Shown here piece after piece: positions 55,795-64,000 of a stretch of DNA of 64,000 nt (positions within the stretch are counted from its first letter, which is position 1; the number at the start of each line of letters is the position of its first letter). Source of the stretch: Thinopyrum elongatum (lineage: Eukaryota; Streptophyta; Magnoliopsida; Poales; Poaceae); NCBI GenBank assembly GCA_011799875.1, contig CM022299.1, positions 353,506,526-353,570,525 of the forward strand, given 5' to 3'. The position numbers and the translations under genes were made by a program. Under the pieces are notes generated by a model. That model saw only the letters and a list, made by a program, of their open reading frames with translations. It did no database searches and was not told where the DNA came from.

Positions 55795-58700
55795 TTACGG
55801 CTTAATTCCCATGTACATGGGGGAACTGGGATCATTACGTTGACCCCGAATGAACTTGGGTTTTCTGATGATTTTACGCTTCTCTATTTGAGGGGTGCGT
55901 GATCCCTTGGCCGGCAATTCAGTAAATTCATCGTACTCGTCCTCATCGGCAACATCCTCGACGCCCAATACCCTCCTTTTCCCACGCATCACTAAGCATC
56001 GCTGGCAAGAATGAACGGGTCCGCGTGATATGCCATCGTTGTCCTGTTAACACAGGTCTTCCTGTAATCATCAACCTTTACCTGACTAAGAGGGATTCAT
56101 GTGCACCTGAATAATGCCACCTTAACTTTCACATAGTTAAGCACCCAAATCTCTTTGATGGTTCCATAGTATACCCTTTTATCAGTTTCATCTACAGTCA
56201 TGCATTCTATTCAAACACAGTTGTTCTGATATGAGGTCTTCTCATCACGTTCCTTGGGTAGAACGTGTAGCCATTTATGTCATATGCTTGGTACATCAAC
56301 ACCATAGGTGATGGCTTTTGTGTCAACCACGTAGCAATGTCATCCATGGATCCTTGTGCCAAATGATTCTTCAGCCATCCGGCGTAGTTCTTAGTGTGCT
56401 CCTTCAACTCCATATCTAATGGATACACCATTGGTAAGAAGCTTTGGCGAATCTCCGCCAAGTGTTCGTCAGCATAAGCGCTGAGAACTGGGTTGTTAAG
56501 CAGTACCGTCAAATGGGCTTTCTCGGCCAAATCTCTGGGTGCAGCCTTTTGCTTGCCAGCAAGGACTGGCTTACCTTTCAGTCTTCCTTCGTGGTGAGAG
56601 AGGGGCAAACCTATAGGTCTTTGTTTCATGTATTCGGTGCAAAACTCAACCACCTCCTCCGCAGTATAACCTTGTAGGATGCTTGCCTGTGGATTGTTTT
56701 GGTTCCGACAATAGCGCTTCAGTATTCCCATGAACCGCTCGAAGGGATACATGTTGCGAAGAAACACAGGACCACAATACTTTATCTCGTCGACAAAGTG
56801 CATAGTGAGATGGACCATGACATCAAAGAATGACGGTGGCAAAAACATCTCTAGGCTGGACAATATTCTTACAATATCCTCTTGCATATGATCCAACTCT
56901 TCAGGATCTACAACTTTCGGCCATAGTTTGTTGAAGAAATCACAGAGCTCAATGAGTGTGTTTCTTATATCTTTGTCCATCAGATTCCTGATGGCCACCG
57001 GGAGGATTTGTGATAACATTATGTGGTAATCATGTGACTTCATGTGTCCCAACTTCATTTTACCCGAGCTCACATCCATGAGACTTCTGATGTTTGCGGA
57101 GTAGGAAGAGGGTGTCTTAACTGACAACAAATAGTTGAAGAACTATGTTGCTTCTTTTCTACTGAAATTGTAACTCTGGCGAGCGGGGATGAATTTGTTA
57201 TCATCGTCTGCTTCACTCTTGCGTTTTGATTGATCACCAAGCATATCGAGCCGTGCACCGTCACCATCCTTTGTTTTACCTTTAATCTTGAGCAGAGTAC
57301 CAAGGATGCTTTCACATACGTTCTTCTCTACATGCATGACATTGATGCAGTGACATACACGTAGAATCTCCCAGTAAGGTAATTTCGAAAACACCGATTT
57401 CTTCTTAAACACTTGATTCCTGGGTGTTTGTTTCACCGTCAAAGCGTGCTTCTTGCCAAGCACAACATTAATTTGTTTAGCCATGTTGTGGACCTCCTCC
57501 CCAGCATAAGGTCTTGGGCCCAAACCTACCTCTACCGTACCATCAAATTCAGCTTTCATCTTTCGGTATGGGTGATTTCTCCATAATAACCTACGATGAC
57601 GCAATTATACGGTTTTGTGTGAGTTGAGAAGAAATCTGCTATCTGTCCTACCCATGCATGTGACACACCCTACATCTCCCTTTGTTTTCTGCCCCGATGT
57701 GTTGCCTAATGCCGGCATATCTTGAATGGTGTGCAGCAGCATTGCATGTAGATTGAAAATCTCCTTTTTGTAAGCATCATAACATTTTACAACAGGCTCT
57801 TTTACCCACACTGTCAGCATTTCTTCTACCAGTAGCTGAAAGTAAATGTCGACGTCATTTCCAGGTTGCTTCGGGCCTTGGATAATCATTGACATCATAA
57901 TGTATTTTTCTTCATACATAACCAAGGAGCTAGGTTATATATGCATAGAAGCACCGGCCATGTGCTGTGTTTGATGCTCATATCGCCAAAAGGATTCATC
58001 CCGTCAGTACACTCCCCGAGCCTTATACTTCTAGGATCCTTGGCAAAGTCTTTAAACTTGTTGTTGATTATTTCCCACTGAGCCCCATCTTTCGGGTGCC
58101 ACATATATTTATCCGCAGTTCGCTCATCATGATGCCACTGCAACCTCTTTGCCTCTCTAGGGTTTGCAAACAAACGCCTCAACCTTGGAATTAAAGGCAA
58201 GTACCAAACAACCTTGAACGAGATTCCTGTCTTGATCTCGTCGTCCAATTTGTACTTGTCCTTTGCTCTCCTGCGCTTGTATCGTGCATGCTTGCATATG
58301 GGACATGCACGCAAATCTTTGTACTCACCACGGTACAATATATAATCATTCACACAAGCGTGTATCTTCTGTACTTCAAGTTCCAATGGGCAAACAATTT
58401 TCTTCGCTTCGTTCGTGCTTCTGGGGAGCACATTTTCTTCCGGAAGAATTTCTTTGAAAAGACCTAACAACTCTGTGAAGCCCTTGTTTGATAGACCGTT
58501 TGCTACTTTAAATCTGAGAAGCGCCAGGGTGGCACTCAACTTGGAATATTTCTTTTTGCAACCTGGATACAATTATTTCTCGGAGTCCGCAGCAATGGTT
58601 GGCAGATCCGTGTACCCAATCATATCCTTTTTTGGGCACTTGAAATCTGCAATCATAGCAGCAAAATCTGGCATATCAAGATCGTCGTCGTCGTCTGCGT

Positions 58701-59067
58701 CGCCGTCTTGGTTTTCCAGTGGGCGTTTCGGCTTTCCGGTGTTCCATTTGTAGCTTGATGCCTCAGCCCTGATGTTAGATTCAACATCCATGTGACTCTG
58801 ACCGGGGTTTGGCATCTCGCAGCCCTGGGTATATTCATCCATGACCTACTCTTCACCGTTACTGGTCCAACGTGTATATCCATCCATGAATCCCCGAGAG
58901 AGTAAGTGCCACTCGACATCTGTAACTTCATGCGACTCTGTATTGGCACAATGACTACATGGACACATGATGTAATCCTCATCACCAATTCTCTTCTTTG
59001 TACTTCCAGCCAAATTCATGAACTCCGTCACGCCACTGGTAAAATCTGAGCTTCTCCGATTCTTCAT
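55795..59067 (-). pseudogene. CACTA TnpD-type transposase, broken
   Basis: The ATG is at 59067. The N-terminal transposase-associated domain has CPCSHC (about 58955). The core follows (YPGCKKKYSKL, ACPICKHARYKRR, RLQWHHDERTADKYM, CTDGMNPFGD, YNLAPWLCMKK, IIQGPKQPGNDVDIY). A DUF4218-type part (about 57130-56600: DYHIMLSQILPVAIRN, YPFERFMGILKRYCRN) and a DUF4216-like end (YYGTIKEIWVL, DPFILASDA, about 56195-55990) complete the usual En/Spm order. In-frame TAG 58846, TAA 58573, TAA about 57605, TAG 57143 and TGA near 56205, plus a one-base loss in an A run near 57897, break it. It would cut and join CACTA ends. The natural end is TAA at 55795-55803. Confidence 0.88.
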
Positions 59068-59096
59068 CCATTCAGATCATTCCATCTGCACCACAC

Positions 59097-60025
59097 TGTC
59101 AGGGTACACAAACAGGGGTGTATGTTTTCCCCTGACTGGTGCACGGACAGTGAGCCACGAACCCGGCAAGATTGCAACATCCGAGACAAGGCCAAGATGA
59201 AAAGATGGGCTCTTTGAGAAATCAAAGGGCAGGTTGAGAAGACCAAGTCAAGCCAAGGAGCAAGGCACCACTAAGGGAAAACCTCCCTTGCCGGGTAGGA
59301 GAGCCTGGCAAGGTCATGGTTGCCACAGAAGCAAGCCTCAAGACCGCCCCGGCAGGCCTGCTGGGGCATACGAAAGCAAAACACCCTGCCAAGGCTTCAC
59401 CGCCCAACCTCATAGCGATGCAAGTCATCGATCAGTGCGATGTCAAGCCCCAAAGTGACTAAGTGGCTGCCTTTTGCCACATGGCAGCCATTTCCTATAG
59501 GAATCGCCTCCAAATGACACCCGTCCAGCGACGTGTCATGCAGACAGGAGAGAAGGTGGCCAAACAGCCCGGCAAGGCGTGCCGGGCAGGCCATGATGTG
59601 ACACTGAGCGGCGCATTTAATGCGTACTGCTCTGTCTGCAGAGTAGATATGATAGCGTTGTTCGCTATCTAATCAGTACATAATGACTGATTTGCCACTG
59701 TGGTGACCCCTTGATCTATAAAAGGAGGCCCATGGCAACCATAGAAAGGATTCGGACCCCTGTACACTCATACGTGCGTAGCTGCTCCTGCCCCGAGGCA
59801 ACCCTGCCGGGCAAGAGCACTGCGGTTCCACCACCATCCACCATCAATCCACCAAAGCAGGAGTAGGGTTTTACGCCTCGCGGCGGCCCGAACCTGGGTA
59901 AAACTGCCCGTGTGATCTCTGCCGCGCTACGCTGCGCTCCTCCGCTCTTTGTGCAACGTGCTCAGTCCCCCTACCGAACCAAAAGGGGCCCTTGGCCCCA
60001 TAGATGGCCGTGGTTTCCCATGACA
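59097..60025 (+). repeat. 5' LTR of F
   Basis: 929 bp; TG...CA. It aligns in reverse with E's right LTR (TGACACGTC-type, CCCGAACCTGGGTAAA and AGGAGTAGGGTTTTACGC blocks). Confidence 0.82.
59717..59724 (+). promoter_or_regulatory. TATA box of F
   Basis: TATAAAAG in GATCTATAAAAGGAGGCCC, about 300 bp before the LTR end. It supports plus orientation. Confidence 0.65.
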
Positions 60026-60029
60026 TCTT

Positions 60030-60047
60030 TGGCGCGTCAGGTAGGGA
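60030..60047 (+). promoter_or_regulatory. Primer-binding-site-like motif of F
   Basis: TGGCGCGTCAGGTAGGGA, 4 bases after the LTR, the same spacing as in E. Confidence 0.72.
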
Positions 60048-61230
60048 CGTGCGCTTGCGCGAACCCGAGAAGTGTACATAGCGCGTCATTTTCATCAGCG
60101 TTATCTTCATTGACGGCGTCTCCACTCACGGCGCCCGAAGGAATGGCGGGATGGAGCAGGAGAGCGATGCTGCTCACCCGCCGACCTCGTCCCACCTCCG
60201 CCACCTCCGTACGCCGTCGTCACAGCGGCGGCGGAAGCTAGCGACAAGGGCGACAGTACTGCCCCGAATGGATCAGACAGCAGGAATGCCCTGCGAGTCC
60301 CGTTCGGGAAAAGGAGCGATGTGCAAGGGTACCAGATTTCCCTCTCTGCCACTTTCACTTATTGACAATCGAGCTACTCTGGGTTTTAGCATCATCAATG
60401 TCAATGAGCCCACGCGATGCTCGGTCCAGCATTTACCCTGCTTGGGGAAATCCCGAGTAGAGCGCCGGTGCAAATCCGTTGGTTGACGCCCTGGCAAGTA
60501 CTCTCCGGCAAGGCCGTCCGCGCTGGCACGACTTTCGTGCCAACTGCCGTTGGATTGATCAAAAAGTGTGAAGAGGAGGAGAGAGGAACCGACCATGCCT
60601 AACGTTGCGTCCTGCCGCCCACAAGATATATATACTTCTAGCCGACCCTTGCGGGGAGCTGGAAGTCGATATACGTACGGCGCCACCCTTCCCGGAACGT
60701 GCGAGCTCAGCAAGCGGCCGCAGCCGGGAGGAGTAGATGGAAGCACAGATAAGAGCTAAGTTTACACAATCTTTGCTTTACTTAAAAATCAAGAATTAGC
60801 GTTTGTTTATCCCTTGAATGTCGGGGTGTTCGTGTGAAGAAATCTTCCACAAGATGGTACCTTTGCTAGATTCGTGTCTGCACCCCCATTCCGTTTAGAG
60901 CCTGCTCGCGGAATGGGTGGCTGCGTCGGAAACTACTAAGGAAAAACCTGCCGGGACGTATCCACGCCAAGATAAATGTTAAGGGCCAGACCCTTACGAC
61001 TTTCGCGGCAATATGATACCGGCAGGCAACCAGAGCGTGCATAGAGATTAATCATGCGAACACCAATGGGGTAACATTCATAGGGGATAAAACACGCAAT
61101 TCAGATTTAACAAAGACATCAAGTTTCACGCAAGCATAAATAGTATGATGTCTAAACACAGAGCATGCATCATGTTTTGATTACAGAATAACACAGCAGC
61201 GGGCATAACTCAAGACCGGTCCTTGCAACC
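60048..61230 (+). other. Leader of F with a possible short gag relic
   Basis: A frame from ATG 60151 to 60486 (MEQESDAAHPP, Arg/Ser rich) sits where gag would start and might be its relic. Nothing in it is diagnostic. The remainder to 61230 is the 3' flank of the antisense gene. Confidence 0.4.
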
Positions 61231-64000
61231 TCAAGGAGCAATAGGAACGCCAAGGACCCTGTCGGTGAAAGGGGTGGCCTTCTCCTCAGCAGCAGAAACG
61301 TCCGCGCCGCGTGGCGGCTTCCTGAAGCCATCGGCAAGGTCGAGGTCCGGGTGGCGGCAGGCGATGTTGCTCAGAACCATGAAGAGGGAATTACGAGCAA
61401 GCTTCCGGGAGTCAGCCTCGAAGCGACCAGCTCTTCCCTCCTCATGCACCTTCAGCTTGTCGATCAACTCGTTAAAGAAGGCCCCTAGCTTAACACTGGG
61501 GGCCTCCTGCTTGCTGGCCAAGTAGACTGGCCCCTCCATGCCAATCGCTGCGGTCTGGGCAGTGAGGCGCTCAGCAACATCAATCAAGCTCTTGATCCAG
61601 AGGTCAACCTGCTCAGACTGGTTCGCCAGTTTGTCCTCAGCATCCTTCCAGAGGCGCTTCGCGGTGTCCAGGTCTTTCGTCAGCTGCTGCTCACGGACCC
61701 CGCTGGATTCTGCCAAGCTCTCGAAGGTGCCGATCCTAGCCTTCAGATCTTCGATGGTACCGTTGGCGCTCTCGAGGTCTTGGCTCTTGGAGGAGAGCTG
61801 CGATTGCACATCCTTTAGGAGGACCTCTACTTTCCGCATCTCCTCCCTGAGAGTCTCGACCTCCTTGGCGCTCCTGGCAAGCTTTTCCGTCAGCTCGGCC
61901 ACCTGTTGGTCGAGGTCCACCTTGGCGGAAGAGGCAGCGGCAAGGTCATCGGCAAGCTTCTTCAGCCGAGCGGCAGAGTCGACAGTAAGGGCATCCAGGG
62001 CGGCCTTGTGCTTGTCTTCCAGCTCTCTGGTGCGCTGCTGCACAAGGACCTCCAGGTCATCGTCCTTGGCGCGGAGAGCAGCCTCGAGCCTCTCCTCCCA
62101 GAGAGAGATGTCCTGCTCCCTGGCATCCAGAAGCACTTTGCGGTCCGCCAGGCGCGCCTCCCGGGCGATGACATCCTCCCTCACCATCGAGACTGTCTCC
62201 TGCTGCCTCAAGAGGACCTGGAACTGCTTGCCGTGCCAATCGCGCAGCTCGACGCCTTTGTCCTTCAGCTTCTGACCTACCTCATTGGCGGACTTGCGCT
62301 GCTCCTTGAGCTCCTGCAATTTCTGGCTGTGCCGATCCCGCATCTCGTTGATGCCCGTCGCCACGGACTCCATGAAAGACAAATCCAGAGCGACGGCGAC
62401 GGAGTCATCCACCTCTTCGACCCCTTGGTATAGTGACGCCAGAATGCGCTGAAGCTCTTCGTCAAATTCCGTGCTTGTTGCCATTGACGAGCCGGGGGCT
62501 CCAAGCCCAGGCTGTGCGAGCACCAGCGCCAGATGGCTCAAAGATGATGGTGGGGCCCCCGCCGGGGTGCCAAACAGGGGAAGGGGGCCCATGGTTTGGA
62601 GAGGTATCTTCTCTTCAATCACCACCCCTGACCTAGACGTACTACCAGGGGATTTCTCGGACTCCTTCAGGGGCCCTAGGGCACCCCCGGCAGCATGTTC
62701 CTGCCCTTCCGTGGCAGCAATCTTGGCGGCCTCCTCCGCGGCGTCCTTCCCTATGCTGGCCACCTCATCCAGCAAATCTGGATCCTCACTTAAGGGGGCT
62801 GCAAGCAGATCCAGTAATCAATGGTGGAGATACAAGATTGTTAACAAGTCAGGAGTACAAAGCAAGATAATAAAAGGGAACGGGGAAAGAAGAGCGAATA
62901 AGTAACCCGGAGAGGTCTGCCGGGCGGAAGCTTCAGTTTCTCCGGCAACATTAGTTGCCGGGCCAAGGCCGGACTCTTCCGTGGAGACCCTTGGCGGGGA
63001 TCCCTCGACCCGATCAAGGGGCGGAGTGGGCCCCTCCTGGAAAGGCTCATCCGGGGTGGTTCCTTCTCCTCCGTTGGCTTCAGTAGTGGGGAGCTCTCCA
63101 CCGTCGCTCCCGACGGGAGGAACCACCCCTGCACGATCAAGCTGGGGGCTGGACTGGGGGCTTGGTGCCGGGGGACTCGCACCGTCCCCTGCTGGGCCCG
63201 TCCCTACCATCGTCCTCGGTGGCTCCGTGCGTCTGAGCCGCTTGGTCCGGTGAATGAGGGGCTGTTCTTCTTCTTCTTCCTCCTTGATAAAGACGGCGAG
63301 CAAAGATCCGTCAACAAGCAAGGAAACATGCGGAAATAACAACAAGGAAGGGAGGGAGTTCTTTCTTACTCCTCGTCAATGAGCATAGAGCTCAGCACAA
63401 AGTCAACAGGCGAAGAAGGTGCCCTACTTCTCTTCTGAGGCGGAGGAGCTGAGCTCTCCGGTAGCTTTTGCTGAGACGTAGGGGGCACCGACGAAGATGA
63501 GCTCTGCGAAGAGCTCGAATCCAACTGGGAGAAGGAGTCGTCTTCTGTGACTATTGGCTGCTTGGCGGGAGGGGCCTTGGCCCCAGAAAGCCGAGGAGAA
63601 CGGCGGCGCGCAGCTTCGGGGACGCTACTCCTAGAGGTGGTCTCTTTCACCTTCTTGGTGGCGGGCACAGGGTCGGAGACTGCCGCTCCCCGGTTGGCTG
63701 CCCGCCTACGAGGGCGTTGATCCAAGACATGCTCGGGGGCTTGAGGGCCTTCCGCGAGCCACTCCTCTCCAGGTTGCTCCGCCTCCTCAACCTCTTCTTC
63801 CTCTAGAGCCTTTGCCACCGTGATATATAGGGCCTCGGTCCCGGAAGGCTCGCCCCTGGCAGGCTCGTCCCCGACAACCTCTTCCGAGACTTGCGTCTCA
63901 TCCCTGCCGCGGGAAGAACTTTTGTCTCCGGCCTTTTCCTTTCCCCTTGCTGCCTTCCCGGCCTTCGTCGCTGCTGCAGCTCGGGATGCCCTGTCCTCCT
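61231..64000 (-). CDS. Antisense gene of F: gypsy-type transposon protein, C-terminal exons, apparently intact (5' partial)
   Basis: Exon 1 (64000 to about 63370) is open from the window edge with an acidic then Arg/Lys-rich tail (EEEEVEEAEQPGEEWLAEG, RRRSPRL). The donor is GTAAGA at 63369. Exon 2 runs to 62907 (donor GTTACT); its exact start near 63290 is not resolved. Exon 3 is 62798-61231 (acceptor TTGCAG), more than 520 codons, mostly coiled coil, ending with EAPSVKLGAFF, SRKLARNSLF and HPDLDLADGF, the same end as in E. The exon 2/3 junction is phase 1 in both copies. No stops are seen inside the exons. The core N-terminal domain is outside the window. Function is unknown. Confidence 0.72.

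Larger units (their letters stand above)
41200..59096 (-). mobile_element. CACTA (En/Spm) DNA transposon, broken, split by a Helitron and an LTR element
   Basis: On the minus strand the order is TnpD transposase (55795-59067), a Helitron insertion, a second gene with plant-transposase and Ulp1-like parts (42174-46023), then a subterminal repeat region. The 5' end lies beyond element F outside the window. The left limit near 41200 is a guess: the sequence changes to GTGTGCGAT-type repeats there (CCTAGTGAGTGTGTGCGAT at about 41217), but I could not fix a CACTA terminus. Confidence 0.82.
59097..64000 (+). mobile_element. E-family non-autonomous Tat-type element F, right part outside window
   Basis: The 5' LTR is 59097-60025, starting TGTCAGGGTACACAAACAGG, the reverse complement of E's LTR end, and ending CCATGACA. 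A TATAAAAG box lies at 59717-59724 and the PBS-like motif at 60030-60047, both on the plus strand, so F is in the opposite orientation to E. The interior has a short leader and then a gene on the minus strand (61231 to past 64000), antisense to the LTR. Left flank is CACAC of the CACTA element. The 3' LTR is not in the window. Confidence 0.82.

Noticed and set aside
55476..55805. 109-codon open frame across the Helitron/CACTA junction
   Set aside because: It includes an (ATA)n microsatellite translated as poly-Ile and spans two elements.
61538..62275. 245-codon open frame on the plus strand
   Set aside because: It lies opposite to the coiled-coil exon of F and gives Ser/Leu/Arg-rich low-complexity protein, the usual mirror of a GC-rich coiled-coil gene.
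1..64000. Search for tRNA, rRNA, snoRNA, MITE (CTCCCTCCGT type) and intact host genes
   Set aside because: None was found by reading for their typical cores (tRNA B box, Stowaway ends and the like). Absence cannot be proven without a tool search.

Overview
This window is 64 kb of intergenic DNA from a large, repeat-rich plant genome. It is most likely a Triticeae grass (wheat, Aegilops, barley or rye type), judged from the kinds of LTR retrotransposon, the CACTA transposon with GTGTGCGAT-type subterminal repeats, and the depth of nesting. I found no intact host gene, tRNA, rRNA or CRISPR array. Almost every base can be placed in a transposable element, and most coding regions carry stops or frameshifts.

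Layout: (1) 1-8513 is an Athila-type Ty3/gypsy element (called D1 here) on the minus strand. It has gag-protease only, and its right LTR is split by a solo LTR at 5887-7399 (site duplication AATAA). (2) 8514-9871 is the 3' end of a plus-strand Tat-type Ty3 element (A'). (3) 9872-29586 is a minus-strand non-autonomous Tat-type element (E). Its only gene is antisense to its LTRs, and it is interrupted by A', by element B (9906-17769, site duplication CTCTG) and by D2 (23941-29267, a gag-less relative of D1). (4) 29587-30468 plus 40714 to about 41200 is an older Tat-type gag-protease remnant (G). A Tat element (A, 30474-40708) is inserted in it with two 442-bp LTRs and a perfect GCGGG duplication. 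(5) About 41200-59096 is a minus-strand CACTA element with a broken TnpD transposase (55795-59067) and a broken second gene (42174-46023). They are separated by a probable Helitron (about 47163-55610), which itself contains a 4-kb solo LTR (47414-51444, duplication CTCGA). (6) 59097 to beyond 64000 is a second member of the E family (F) in the opposite orientation, and its antisense gene looks intact as far as it can be read.

How the parts relate: A, A', B, E and F belong to the Tat side of Ty3/gypsy. They share a polypurine-tract core (CGGGG[G]CTAC before the 3' LTR in A, A', B and E). B, E and F also share an 18-nt primer-binding-site-like motif. All five carry a gene on the strand opposite to the LTRs whose product matches the plant 'putative gypsy type transposon' family, followed by coiled coil. 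In E and F this antisense gene is the only gene, and in B the sense genes are reduced to a fused gag-RT remnant. This recurring antisense gene is the most interesting theme of the window. Similar antisense ORFs are known in Tat-lineage elements, but their function is not.

Limits: element boundaries supported by LTR termini and target-site duplications are firm. The CACTA left end and both Helitron ends are approximate. Family names (for example Sabrina- or Latidu-like) are not assigned because that needs a repeat-library search.
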